A stretch of 64,000 nucleotides of DNA from JAFGTX01 sp942492225 (GTDB taxonomy: Bacteria > Bacillota > Clostridia > Peptostreptococcales > Acidaminobacteraceae): contig CALODS010000035.1 of NCBI GenBank assembly GCA_942492225.1, positions 62,001 to 126,000 of the forward strand, in the 5' to 3' direction. This document shows positions 35,568-44,865 of the stretch, piece after piece. A model generated the notes under the pieces. That model was not told where the DNA came from. It saw only the letters and a list, made by a program, of their open reading frames with translations, and made no database searches. Numbering within the stretch: the first letter of the stretch is position 1; every line of letters begins with the position of its first letter. A program made the translations under genes and the position numbers.

Positions 35568-37226
35568 CTATACTTCCATAATAAAATAAGTTATATCATC
35601 CTCTAAGTCTTCAACTAATGGGTCTATTTTACTTTTTAATACACCATATAGTTCTTTTAATGGGCGATTACTGTATTGGGAAGCCAGTTCCACCAGTTCA
35701 TCTTCGTCCATCGTTTTATTTTTATATTGATCAATCAAGCCATCAGTATAAAAGATTACTCGATCTCCACAATCCAATTCTATTTTGGCACTAATATATT
35801 CCGGTGTAAAAAAATCACTCATCTTACAAATTGGAAATCCAGTGCTGTGTTCTAAATAACTCACTTCTCCCGACTGTTTTACCACAATAGGATAGCAGTT
35901 CATTCCACCACTACAATACGTTAACACACGTGTTGTTATATTGTATGAAGCAAAGAAAATAACCATATGCATTTCTTCTGGAAAATTCATCTTATTAAAT
36001 TCTTCATAAAAATGTCGCAGGTTTCTATGAGGTTTAAGTCCTCTATAACGCTTGATTAAACGTTCTGTTGATTTAATGTAGTTGTTACAAAACATCGTCA
36101 TAAGTGCTGCTGATATACCATGTCCAGAAACATCTAAAACATACATACCTATATTTTCATCATCAATGCGATAAATATCATAAAAGTCACCACTTAGACG
36201 CTCACAAGGAAAATATTCTGACATAAATATCGTATTTTTGAAACTTAATTTCTTCAGTGGTAATAAGGATTGTTGAATACGCTTAGCATATTCTAACTCA
36301 TTTATTAATCTAGTATTCACTTCTTTAATTTCAGTGGTTCGCTTAGTGATGATTTTTTCTAAATTGTCTGCATATAGTTTTATTTGACTCTCTGCATTGA
36401 CAATACTTTGGAAAGGTGATTCTACTTGTTCAACATAAAGTGCCCTTGCAATTACAACAAGTGCAATACAAGAATAGACTTTCGGCAACACTAAACCAAC
36501 CTGACTCATATTTTCAAAATTCATTCGAAAAACAGTAGCAAAAATCAACATAATTAGTCCTGATGATAAGCTTAAATTAGTTTTATTTTGAGTTTCATAA
36601 TATTGTCTAAGATTAAAAATAGCAGCGACTGCAAGAATTCCCGAAATAACATAATCAACAATTATTTTTATGATGTGTATCTCAGAAGATATTCGGACGA
36701 ACTCATTGATCGGTTTCAAGGAAATTATAATCGCAAGGATTATTACGATAATGGATATAATAAATATATACCCCACGATGTTATAAGATTTATCGTTCTT
36801 TTCTTTATTTTCTTTAATTGAGCTTAGCAACATCCCCATACTCAATATCAGTGTACTGAGAGTGGTATAAACTTCTGAAGGGTTTGAAAAAACAGCATTG
36901 CTAAATTTAACAGCAAAAACCATTTCTAAAGATGCAACCGTTAAAAATGTATACGTATAAATTTCAGCACTGGTCCGCCTATAGGTTATAAAAGATAAAT
37001 AACACATATAAAACACAATAAAATACAACACCACTTCTGTCATAGTTAATAAGTTTTTTACAAATAATGTATCGGATGTTCTTATTATTGAGTAGATGGA
37101 TGGATCTTTTGTGAAAAAAAGATACAAGCCAAATAATGCTAACATTATTGTTAACAGTGGGTAAAATCCATTTGATTCAAAATTTCGTATATCAATTTCG
37201 ATATATTTTTTCCATCCTCTTTCCAT
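35568..37226 (-). CDS. membrane-bound PP2C-type (SpoIIE/RsbU-like) serine phosphatase
   Basis: A 552-residue protein. Residues about 20-265 hold seven or eight membrane segments resembling a MASE3-type sensory module. A coiled linker (AESQIKLYADNLEKIITKRT) follows. Residues about 320-552 form a SpoIIE/RsbU phosphatase with SLLPLKKLSF, ERLSGDFYDIYR, VLDVSGHGISAALMTM, and FYTDGLIDQ, which supply the metal-binding aspartates. Such proteins usually dephosphorylate an anti-sigma factor antagonist. No anti-sigma or STAS gene lies nearby, so its partner is unknown. First gene of an operon with HTH, nfo and queG. Confidence 0.87.
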   Translation of the reverse strand: MERGWKKYIEIDIRNFESNGFYPLLTIMLALFGLYLFFTKDPSIYSIIRTSDTLFVKNLLTMTEVVLYFIVFYMCYLSFITYRRTSAEIYTYTFLTVASLEMVFAVKFSNAVFSNPSEVYTTLSTLILSMGMLLSSIKENKEKNDKSYNIVGYIFIISIIVIILAIIISLKPINEFVRISSEIHIIKIIVDYVISGILAVAAIFNLRQYYETQNKTNLSLSSGLIMLIFATVFRMNFENMSQVGLVLPKVYSCIALVVIARALYVEQVESPFQSIVNAESQIKLYADNLEKIITKRTTEIKEVNTRLINELEYAKRIQQSLLPLKKLSFKNTIFMSEYFPCERLSGDFYDIYRIDDENIGMYVLDVSGHGISAALMTMFCNNYIKSTERLIKRYRGLKPHRNLRHFYEEFNKMNFPEEMHMVIFFASYNITTRVLTYCSGGMNCYPIVVKQSGEVSYLEHSTGFPICKMSDFFTPEYISAKIELDCGDRVIFYTDGLIDQYKNKTMDEDELVELASQYSNRPLKELYGVLKSKIDPLVEDLEDDITYFIMEV

Positions 37227-37353
37227 TATCCACCTCGAAAACTGGCTTTCAAAAAAACAATTCTATTATGTAATTATAACATTTTCTATTCATATTTATA
37301 TCCTTAGTTTTATTTTTTTATTAAATAACTTACTATTACCATATAAAACGATA

Positions 37354-37387
37354 TAAAAAATCCATTTCTCAAACTGAGAAATGGATT
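37354..37387 (-). terminator. intrinsic terminator of the nucleoside kinase operon
   Basis: ATCCATTTCTCA and TGAGAAATGGAT pair over 12 bases with a three-base loop; an A-run at 37355-37360 is the U-tract. Confidence 0.86.
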
Positions 37388-37404
37388 CATTAACATCGTG
37401 ACTA

Positions 37405-39060
37405 TTAATCTCTAAATGAACTACCACCTATAAATTCTTTAAGAATAGATATATTCATCACCAACTCATCATCATCAATCGATTTTACATAACTTAAAAA
37501 TTTGAGCAGTCTTTTCGCCTCTGAATATTCTGGTTCATCATTTGTTATTGCTTCTAACAGCGGCTCGGCATGTTTCTTAAGTATTGCAAGTTCATAAACC
37601 ATCGCTGAGTTAAAAATAACATCAGCATCTTCTTGATAAGGGAATATATTGATTTCTTCACCTTTTCTAACTGATGGCCACTGAGTAATCGTTCCACGAG
37701 CATCGTGTCCTCTATAATTGAAATCTCTTACAATTCTTCTAAGAAGTCTTGTATCAGTGGTTGGAATTCTATTATGATGATCAATATTGAGTTGCGTCAA
37801 TGCACTTATATAGATTTTAAATTTATCTTTTCTATAAATATCCCGAGTAAACAATTCATTTAATCCATGAATACCTTCAATAATAATCAACTGATCTTCC
37901 TTAATTTGAAGCTGTTTTCCTGTATATTTACGCTTGCCCTCTTTGAAATCAAATGTTGGTAAATTGAGTACTTCTCCAGCAAGTAATTGACTTAAATCTT
38001 TATTAAACTGTTCTACATCTACTGCATCAATAGATTCAAAATCATATTTCCCGTCTTCATCAACAGGTGTAAATTCACGATCTACAAAATAATCATCAGT
38101 AGAAATCGTCACTGGATTGAGTCCATTTACTTTAAGTTGAATTTTTAAACGATTTGCAAACGTTGTTTTACCCGACGAAGATGGTCCAGCAATCAATATA
38201 ACACGCTTGCCTGTCAATGAAATCATATCCGCAATTTGAGCAATTTTCTTTTCATGCAACGCTTCTGATATGCGAATAAGTTCTCCACTATTCCCTGCTG
38301 TAATTTGATCATTCAAACTTGCAATATCTGATACACCAAGGATTTTACCCCATTTTTCAGATTCAGAAAATATCGATGCCAACTTAGGTGTTTCCATAAA
38401 TTCTGGAATCTGATCCATTGAAAAATTTGTTGGATGTCTTAATATAACACCTTTGTCATACTTCATTAAATCAAATTGCTTAATATAACCTGTACTTGGC
38501 AACATGTAGCCATAAAAATAATTTTTGAGCCACCCACATGAATAAATATTTATATAGTCACTTTCTCTATATTTTAATAGATTTACTTTTGAAGACATAT
38601 GGTAGGATTCAAATATTTTTACTGCCTCTTCTTTTTTCATCGACACTTTTACAAAAGGTTCATCCGCTGCTATAATCTCTTTCATACGCTGAGCAATTGA
38701 TTCAATATTCTTTTTAGAAAGTTCAACATCATGCTTTATTTCACAATAAAGTCCTTTACTTAGCGAGTGATGTACATTGATAAAGATGTTCTTATATAAC
38801 TCCATGCTTGCTCGCAAGAATATAAACAATAAGCTTCTTTGATAAATTCTCATGCCATCAATTGTTTTTAAATCAATAAATTCAATCGTTGTATCCTCAT
38901 CAAATACATAGGTTAACTCTCTTAGAGTATTATGTACTTTTGCTGCAACGATCATCGAATTACGATTCGGTTGCAAGCGCTTTACTAAATCTTCAATACG
39001 CTGTCCCTGGGTTACATCATGTGTTATTCCACCGATTTCTTGAATTTTATATTGCTTCAT
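37405..39060 (-). CDS. nucleoside/uridine kinase-like protein with N-terminal ThrRS-type domains
   Basis: A 551-residue protein common in Clostridia. The N-terminal 200 residues resemble the TGS and second additional domains of threonyl-tRNA synthetase (TYVFDEDTTIEFIDLKT, GLYCEIKHDVELSKKN). The kinase domain starts near residue 285 with Walker A LIAGPSSSGKTTFANRL, then STDDYFVDREFTP and LPTFDFKEGKRKYTG, and IIIEGIHGLN, all typical of uridine kinase. The start at 39060 follows AGGAGGGG; a GTG six bases upstream overlaps that site. It is the last gene of a five-gene operon. Nucleoside phosphorylation is likely; the role of the ThrRS-like part is unknown. Confidence 0.85.
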   Translation of the reverse strand: MKQYKIQEIGGITHDVTQGQRIEDLVKRLQPNRNSMIVAAKVHNTLRELTYVFDEDTTIEFIDLKTIDGMRIYQRSLLFIFLRASMELYKNIFINVHHSLSKGLYCEIKHDVELSKKNIESIAQRMKEIIAADEPFVKVSMKKEEAVKIFESYHMSSKVNLLKYRESDYINIYSCGWLKNYFYGYMLPSTGYIKQFDLMKYDKGVILRHPTNFSMDQIPEFMETPKLASIFSESEKWGKILGVSDIASLNDQITAGNSGELIRISEALHEKKIAQIADMISLTGKRVILIAGPSSSGKTTFANRLKIQLKVNGLNPVTISTDDYFVDREFTPVDEDGKYDFESIDAVDVEQFNKDLSQLLAGEVLNLPTFDFKEGKRKYTGKQLQIKEDQLIIIEGIHGLNELFTRDIYRKDKFKIYISALTQLNIDHHNRIPTTDTRLLRRIVRDFNYRGHDARGTITQWPSVRKGEEINIFPYQEDADVIFNSAMVYELAILKKHAEPLLEAITNDEPEYSEAKRLLKFLSYVKSIDDDELVMNISILKEFIGGSSFRD

Positions 39061-39071
39061 ATACACCCCTC

Positions 39072-39608
39072 CTAATTGACTTGTCCAAAATCATTTACTG
39101 GCAATACACGAATAAGTACGCGCCCACGTATGGATTCAATTGGAACAAACCCAATTTCGACACTACGGCTATCCATACTCACTCTGCGATTATCACCTAA
39201 TACAAATACTTTATCTGTTGGTACGACAACATCTAATTCACCTTCTGTAAAAGATTCTGTAAGGTATCTTTCTTCCAATAACTGATTGTTGATATATACA
39301 ACACCTTCTATTATTTTCACCGAATCTCCCGGCAAAGCAATGATTCGTTTTATTAAATCCTTGGGCGACCCATCGGCCGTCTTTAGTTTCGTTTTGAACA
39401 CTATGATATCTCCTCTATTGGGTTGCTCAAAACGATAGGTCATTTTATCAATAATTAAATAGTTTCTATCATTAAGTGTTGGTGTCATAGAATTTCCACT
39501 GACAAGTGTTGGTCGAATGGTTAAGGATAATACTCCGCCTACTATAAGTGCCAATACAATTGCCCTGATCCATTCCATTAACTCTTTTTTTCTCTCTTCA
39601 GAATTCAT
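39072..39608 (-). CDS. lepB: signal peptidase I
   Basis: Type I signal peptidase that removes Sec and Tat signal peptides outside the membrane. The start at 39608 follows GAGGTG and gives 178 residues. A single N-terminal membrane segment (IRAIVLALIVGGVLSLTI) is followed by the catalytic Ser40 in SGNSMTP and the Lys87 general base in LIKRIIALPGD. The box VLGDNRRVSMDSR is present. It lies 11 bases from genes on both sides, inside the GNAT-RluA-HEPN-lepB-kinase operon. Confidence 0.95.
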   Translation of the reverse strand: MNSEERKKELMEWIRAIVLALIVGGVLSLTIRPTLVSGNSMTPTLNDRNYLIIDKMTYRFEQPNRGDIIVFKTKLKTADGSPKDLIKRIIALPGDSVKIIEGVVYINNQLLEERYLTESFTEGELDVVVPTDKVFVLGDNRRVSMDSRSVEIGFVPIESIRGRVLIRVLPVNDFGQVN

Positions 39609-39619
39609 GGTGCACCTCA

Positions 39620-40411
39620 CTAAGTTAAAATTTCGATACGCTCCAATTCTTTTCGAATAAACTCATTTATTCTCGTATACTTATTTCTTTCAACTTTCAA
39701 ATCATTCAACTGTAAACACACTTTAAAATCATCAATGACGTTATATGGATTACCATAACGTCTATAAATTTCATCTACGGACACACCAACAAATCCATGT
39801 CCTACAATAGAATCATTTCTAAGTTCTATCAGGTTATTCATTTTTTCAGAATTTATAATTTTCAATGCTTCATATACTGCGTAGTCATTTTGATGGTACT
39901 TTTTAAAATAACTGGTTAATCCAAATACAAGATTTGTATTATAAATTTTGTAATGCTTTCTTAATTGTTTCAAAATACTACGTTTAGACATAATCTCTAA
40001 GTGAAATGAAAATCTAGTTTTATTCAAACTTCTTTTTACAAACATGAATTTTAAAATGGCTTCTTTGAACCGATAAATACGTCCTAAAAAATCAATATAC
40101 TCTTCATTTACAATTTGAAATTCAATGTTTTCAACCAATTCAGAAAAAATCGTTAGAGGATCTCCATCAATCAATCGTTCCAAATTCTTTTTTAGTTCCA
40201 CCATTTCATGTGATGTCTTAGTCTCCTCTTTCATCTGATTTAATAAATAACGATATGTGTGAAAATCGAAGTTTATCGCATAACGACAAGAGTCTAAAAT
40301 TATTGCTACATCACTTTCTTCTATATCATTTTCTTGAAGTATTTCTAGTGCACCACCATAATCATAGCGCTCTATAAGTTTCAATATTATTTCGTATGAA
40401 TGAATCATCAT
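39620..40411 (-). CDS. stand-alone HEPN-motif protein resembling the RNase half of Csm6-like proteins
   Basis: A 263-residue helical protein of no named family. Near its end the sequence LRNDSIVGHGFVGVS contains R198 and H205, an R-x6-H HEPN active-site motif in the LRNxxxxGHG style of Csm6/Csx1 RNases. An ERYDYGGALEIL start and a LGRIYRFKEAILKFMF block also recall the helical domain of those proteins. No CARF or other ligand-sensing domain is present, and no CRISPR genes or repeats are in the window. The start at 40411 lies 11 bases after AAGGAG; tandem ATGs leave one codon of doubt. It sits in an ordinary operon between rluA-type and lepB genes. Confidence 0.6.
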   Translation of the reverse strand: MMIHSYEIILKLIERYDYGGALEILQENDIEESDVAIILDSCRYAINFDFHTYRYLLNQMKEETKTSHEMVELKKNLERLIDGDPLTIFSELVENIEFQIVNEEYIDFLGRIYRFKEAILKFMFVKRSLNKTRFSFHLEIMSKRSILKQLRKHYKIYNTNLVFGLTSYFKKYHQNDYAVYEALKIINSEKMNNLIELRNDSIVGHGFVGVSVDEIYRRYGNPYNVIDDFKVCLQLNDLKVERNKYTRINEFIRKELERIEILT

Positions 40412-40438
40412 AGATAACACATCTCCTTAAAAGTCCAT

Positions 40439-41338
40439 TTAACGAATATTTTGTATAAATGTGTCAATTTCAACAGAAGAACAAGTAAACGTTCTATCGT
40501 CTATAATTACTTTATACCCATGTAGCAACTGATTTCTAACGTTTTTTACAAATTTTCCACCATATTTTTTATCACCGACAATTGGATGTCCAATACTGGC
40601 AAGAGATGCTCTAATTTGATGCGTTCGTCCAGTCAACAATTCTACTTCTACAAGCGTGTAATCGTTATAGTGTTTTAAAGGTTTATAGCGGGTATGACAA
40701 AATTTCTCTCCTTCGCTAGAATCTTTATAAAGGGTAACTTTATTATTAGCTTCATCCTTATCTAGAGTACCTTTAACTTCACCCGCTTCTTTAATATTCC
40801 CTTCAACAACTGCAAGATAATATTTTTTGATTTTCCGTTCACGCATGGCCTCGTTATATTTCTTAAGGGCGTCGTAAGTCTTTCCAAATATAACAATACC
40901 ACTTGTGTTTTTATCTAATCGTTGAATTGATGCGGGCTTAAATGTCCTCGTTGATAAATGCTTCAAATACAAATTGACCTTCGTAGACAATGTGTCCTTA
41001 TACTCATTTTGGTCAGGATGTGTTAATTGTCCTTTCGGTTTATTAACAATTAGTAATTCATCATCTTCATAAACAATATCTAAATGCACATCCTCAGAAG
41101 ATAACTGTTCTTCTTCTTTAATAAGCGCATCAAATGAGTCATCACTCAAGAAAACTTGAATGATGTCTCCATCTTGAAGAAAGTAATCTTCTTTCGTTAT
41201 GCGAACACCATTTATTTTAAATACTTTTTTACGCAGTAATTTATAAATATTGTTTTTTGATGAATTATTAAAATATTTCAATAAAAACCTATCAAAGCGT
41301 TGTTCTTTCTCATTATCACCAATTATTATTTCTTTCAT
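40439..41338 (-). CDS. RluA-family pseudouridine synthase
   Basis: A 299-residue enzyme that isomerises uridines in rRNA or tRNA. Residues 1-70 form an S4 domain (RFDRFLLKYFNNSSKNNIYK). The catalytic domain has the RluA motif RLDKNTSGIVIFGKT with the nucleophilic Asp, an ILKKYYLAVVEG-like strand (KIKKYYLAVVEG) and the LTGRTHQIRASLASIGHPI block. The start follows AGGAG closely. It is the second gene of the operon, 11 bases after the GNAT gene. Which RNA site it modifies (RluC-, RluD- or TruC-like) is unclear. Confidence 0.93.
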   Translation of the reverse strand: MKEIIIGDNEKEQRFDRFLLKYFNNSSKNNIYKLLRKKVFKINGVRITKEDYFLQDGDIIQVFLSDDSFDALIKEEEQLSSEDVHLDIVYEDDELLIVNKPKGQLTHPDQNEYKDTLSTKVNLYLKHLSTRTFKPASIQRLDKNTSGIVIFGKTYDALKKYNEAMRERKIKKYYLAVVEGNIKEAGEVKGTLDKDEANNKVTLYKDSSEGEKFCHTRYKPLKHYNDYTLVEVELLTGRTHQIRASLASIGHPIVGDKKYGGKFVKNVRNQLLHGYKVIIDDRTFTCSSVEIDTFIQNIR

Positions 41339-41349
41339 CTTTGTCTCTC

Positions 41350-42183
41350 CTATATCTTCGCCAATATGAGTTCTTCATACATTTCAATGGCTTGATACCC
41401 AATTTTCATATATAAGTCTCTTGCAGGTTTATTCTTTTCCTCAACAATCAAATAGGGTTGTTTGCCTTCCTTTATTGCCATTTGTGTTAATAACAAGGAC
41501 ATTTGTTCTCCATATCCTTTATTGCGCCTTTTGGGGTGTGTATAAATACCACCAATCAACATCTCTTCCTCAAAGCAAAATTCAACAAGACCTTGTGTAA
41601 CAACTTTATTATCTTCAAGCAAAAAATAATATCTGTTCTTTAATCTCGAATCTCCTATTTTAACTTTTAATTGATTGATTGATAAAGGGTTGCGTGAAAA
41701 AGCACGCTCCGCACCAATTAAAAAATCAACAGCAGTATTAAAATCTATTTTATCCCCCGTTATAAATTGAAAGGGTTGAGCAATTGCTTCACCATCATAG
41801 GACATTAAAATTAAATCTTTGTGCTGATAAAGCGGCATGACCCTTTCAATCATTTTATATATTGATTTTACAACCTTTGCAATACCACGAATAATTGTTG
41901 GTTGATGAAATTTTATTATTTTTAGTAAATCCATTTTTAAATAAGCTTGTTCAGATTCAAAAAATGGAAAAAGTACTTTCGACTTATTTACGAATACAAT
42001 GCCCTTTATAATGCCACCTTCACGATATATATAGTATGTCGTCGTCGCATCAACATGCTCATAAGGCACACCATTCTTATTGTATAATCCTTGTTTAATA
42101 AAAAAGCAAGCTGACAAATGCTTATTTACATAAGCCCTTACTTCCATCAACTCGATATCTTTTAATCTGAAAAACTCACCCAT
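41350..42183 (-). CDS. GNAT family N-acetyltransferase with extra N-terminal region
   Basis: A 277-residue protein. The acetyl-CoA binding site is near the end: GGIYTHPKRRNKGYGEQMSL, the R/Q-x-x-G-x-G/A loop, followed by ARDLYMKIGYQAIEMY. The first 130 residues may be a divergent second GNAT-like half, as this family (FR47-like) often has. The acceptor is unknown. It is the first gene of the operon with the RluA synthase, HEPN protein, signal peptidase and nucleoside kinase. Promoter not identified with confidence. Confidence 0.82.
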   Translation of the reverse strand: MGEFFRLKDIELMEVRAYVNKHLSACFFIKQGLYNKNGVPYEHVDATTTYYIYREGGIIKGIVFVNKSKVLFPFFESEQAYLKMDLLKIIKFHQPTIIRGIAKVVKSIYKMIERVMPLYQHKDLILMSYDGEAIAQPFQFITGDKIDFNTAVDFLIGAERAFSRNPLSINQLKVKIGDSRLKNRYYFLLEDNKVVTQGLVEFCFEEEMLIGGIYTHPKRRNKGYGEQMSLLLTQMAIKEGKQPYLIVEEKNKPARDLYMKIGYQAIEMYEELILAKI

Positions 42184-42348
42184 TACGATCCACCTGTCTC
42201 ATTATCTCTAATCTTGTTTCTTCATTTATTAATGAATGAAACTATTTAAATTGTAACATGTATTTAATGTTTTTAACACTGCGGAACCATTGGTTTTTAC
42301 AACTAATTGTGATATTCTAAGTATAGAATTTTTTAGGGAGGAAATCAT

Positions 42349-42945
42349 ATGCTAGAAAAAGTAAAAGACTTTTTTTATGACATGAGCGACGTAATGCTAT
42401 CTATTGTCATCATTGCCATTATGTTTTATACAATTTCATGGAAATTATCAGATACCATGTCCTATACACCTTCGTTTGATTTGCCATTTATGACATCTAA
42501 AGCGGATGTACCAACTGTTCCTACAACAGTACCTGACGACAGTAGCCACATCGCTATTAATGATACGTCACCAGTCGTAAATAACCCTTCTGACATTCAA
42601 GAGGGGGAAGTTATTGATATGACACCTGTAGAAACACAGACGCCTGAGGTCGTAGAAGCAAGCGAACCAGAAGTAACTCAACCAGTTACCCCTGAAGCGG
42701 CAAAACCAAAAAATGAAACAATCAACGTTATTCAATCTAAAGAGATTTCGTTCGTTGTGCCTAGCGGAATGTTAGCGTCAAGCATCATTCAGAAATTACT
42801 CGATGAAGGTTTAATACAAAACAAATCTGATTTTTCAAAACGATTAACAGAACGAAAACTTGATAGTAAATTACGTTCTGGAACATTTAATTTATCTACA
42901 TCTATGACTTATGATCAAATCATCAATAAACTTACAGGGCAATAG
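42349..42945 (+). CDS. membrane-anchored MltG N-terminal-domain-like protein without catalytic domain
   Basis: A 198-residue protein. Residues about 16-32 are a membrane anchor (MLSIVIIAIMFYTIS). A low-complexity linker rich in Pro, Thr, Val and Glu runs from about 55 to 125. The C-terminal 70 residues, FVVPSGMLASSIIQKLLDEG through RSGTFNLSTSMTYDQIINKL, match the LysM-like N-terminal subdomain of endolytic transglycosylase MltG. The YceG catalytic half with its Glu is missing, and the stop is followed by a strong terminator, so this is a complete short gene rather than a broken one. GGGAGG precedes the ATG. It may bind peptidoglycan or a wall enzyme. Confidence 0.75.
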   Translation: MLEKVKDFFYDMSDVMLSIVIIAIMFYTISWKLSDTMSYTPSFDLPFMTSKADVPTVPTTVPDDSSHIAINDTSPVVNNPSDIQEGEVIDMTPVETQTPEVVEASEPEVTQPVTPEAAKPKNETINVIQSKEISFVVPSGMLASSIIQKLLDEGLIQNKSDFSKRLTERKLDSKLRSGTFNLSTSMTYDQIINKLTGQ

Positions 42946-42960
42946 ATATTAAAAACTATA

Positions 42961-42995
42961 AAAGCTGATTTCGAAAAGAAATCAGCTTTTTTTAT
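42961..42995. terminator. intrinsic terminator between convergent genes
   Basis: AAAGCTGATTTC and GAAATCAGCTTT form a 12-base-pair stem around a five-base loop, followed by a T7 run on the plus strand. The minus-strand side ends in a weaker T-rich stretch that may serve the pseudouridine synthase gene. Confidence 0.88.
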
Positions 42996-43008
42996 TTATA
43001 TTTTTTAT

Positions 43009-43727
43009 TTAATTTTCATCACGCGTTTGCAGTAAGACAAGTTCTTCTTCAGTCATCTCTCTAGACATTCCCTCTTCTAATGTTTCATCGAGGAATAATG
43101 CCCCCATAGAAATGCTTTTAAATAAGTAACTTCTTTACCTCTTGCAATAAACATACGTTTTATCTGATGAAACTTTCCTTCATAGATCGTTATTTCTACT
43201 TCTGAAGTATCCCCACAACTTAATATCTTTAATTTTGCAGGAAGTGTTGTGTACTCATCATTGATGTTCATTCCTTCGGCGAATGCTTTTACGTCTGCCT
43301 CTGTAACTTTTCCATCAATCTCTGCGTAATACGTCTTAGGAACATGCTTTTTTGGTGTTAGTAATTCATGCGATAATTTTCCATCATTTGTTAAGATCAT
43401 TAAACCCACTGTATCCTTATCCAAACGACCAACAGGATGAATATCGTAATAGCTATATTCCTCATCTACAAGGTCAACTACCGTTTTATCTACTCTATCT
43501 TCCGTTGCGGAAATAACACCCGCTGGCTTGTTCATCATTAAGTGAATCACTGGTTTGTAAACCACTCTTTCCCCATTTACTAATACTTCATCTACTTCAG
43601 GATCTACATGAATAGATGTACTTTTGGGAAATTCGCCATTAACTTTAACCAATTTTTTCTTAATCCCTATTTTGATGTCTTTTCTGGACCCATAGCCCAT
43701 ATTGGACAATAATTTATCTAATCTCAT
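43009..43727 (-). CDS. RsuA-family pseudouridine synthase, C-terminus frameshifted in this sequence
   Basis: A small-subunit-type synthase: S4 domain (MRLDKLLSNMGYGSRKDIK), catalytic motif PVGRLDKDTVGLMILTNDG, and YEGKFHQIKRMF. The uninterrupted frame ends at 43077 after AFLWGHYSSMKH, which does not fit the family. Adding one A to the AAAA run near 43111 gives YLKSISMGALFLDETLEEG and continues to a stop at 43009, a normal family ending of about 239 residues. I therefore extend the gene. A consensus deletion is likelier than a real truncation. The enzyme probably makes pseudouridine in 16S rRNA (position 516 in E. coli RsuA). Confidence 0.85.
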
Positions 43728-43878
43728 TTTTTTCTCCTTTTTCTATCAGGTTACAGTATATACTTCTTATTCAGTTTGTTCAACAAGGAATTCATATTAT
43801 TCATGTTCTTTGTATAGTATTTCCTAGGGAGATAGATTATAATACAAGTGATAGTTTTAAAAGAAAAAGGAGGTTCTT

Positions 43879-44813
43879 ATGCCATTAGTAACGACTAAAG
43901 AAATGTTTAAAAAAGCCTATGAAGGCAAGTACGCTGTTGGTGCATTTAATGTAAACAACATGGAAATCATCCAAGGAATCGTTGAAGCCGCTGCAGAAAC
44001 AAAATCACCACTTGTATTACAAGTGTCTGCTGGTGCTAGAAAATATGCGAACCCAATTTATTTAAAAAAATTAGTAGAAGCCGCTGTTATTGACAGTGGT
44101 GTCGATATCGCTCTTCACCTTGATCATGGCGACAGTTTTGAAATCTGTAAACAATGTATTGACGATGGCTTTACTTCTGTAATGATTGATGGTTCTACAT
44201 TATCTTTTGAAGAAAATATTGCGCTAACTAAAAAAGTTGTAGACTATGCACATGCAAGAGGCGTTGTTGTAGAAGCAGAATTAGGAAAACTTAGCAGGAA
44301 TTGAAGATGATGTAAATGTTAGTGCAAAAGATGCAACTTTTACTGATCCTGATGAAGCAGTTGAATTTGTTAAAAGAACAGGGTGTAGATTCATTAGCTA
44401 TTGCTATTGGAACAAGCCATGGTGCATATAAATTTAAGGGTGAACCTAGATTAGATTTTGAAAGACTTAGAAAAAATCACAAAACTTTTACCTGAATACC
44501 CACTTGTATTACATGGTGCATCTACAGTTTTACCTGAATTTGTAGACATGTGTAATGAATATGGTGGAGATATTCCAGGTGCACAAGGTGTTCCTGAAGA
44601 TATGATTAGAAAGCAGTAAAACTAGGTGTATGTAAAATAAATATTGATACAGATTTAAGACTTAGCAATGACTGCTGCTATCCGTAAAAATCCATTATAG
44701 AAAATCCAGGTAAATTTGATCCTAGAAAATATTTAGGTGAAGGTAGAACAGCAATCAAAGATATGGTAAAACACAAGATTGTTAATGTTTTAGGATCAGA
44801 AAACGCATTATAA
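43879..44813 (+). pseudogene. fba: class II fructose-1,6-bisphosphate aldolase, frame broken by clustered indels (possibly consensus errors)
   Basis: The zinc-dependent aldolase of glycolysis and gluconeogenesis. Residues 1-137 are intact: VGAFNVNNMEIIQG, HLDHGDSFEICKQCID (zinc histidines) and VMIDGSTLSFEEN. From 44287 the frame breaks six times: near 44291, 44382, 44469, 44611, 44664 and 44686. The pieces read LAGIEDDVNV, IGTSHGAYKFKGEP, LVLHGASTVLP, INIDTDLRL and RKYLGEGRTAIKD in order, so nothing is lost. Undoing the indels gives about 310 residues ending at 44811-44813. Three of the breaks share CTTAG where CTAG or CTTG is expected. AAAGGAGG precedes the ATG. The gene is probably functional in the cell. 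Confidence 0.9.
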
Positions 44814-44865
44814 AATATTTTTTTACTAGAAACATAATATTCAGTAGTCTTAGCTACTAAAATAC

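Noticed and set aside
39620..40411. Possible type III CRISPR locus suggested by the HEPN motif
   Set aside because: No direct-repeat array, cas1/cas2, cas10 or CARF domain is seen anywhere in the window.
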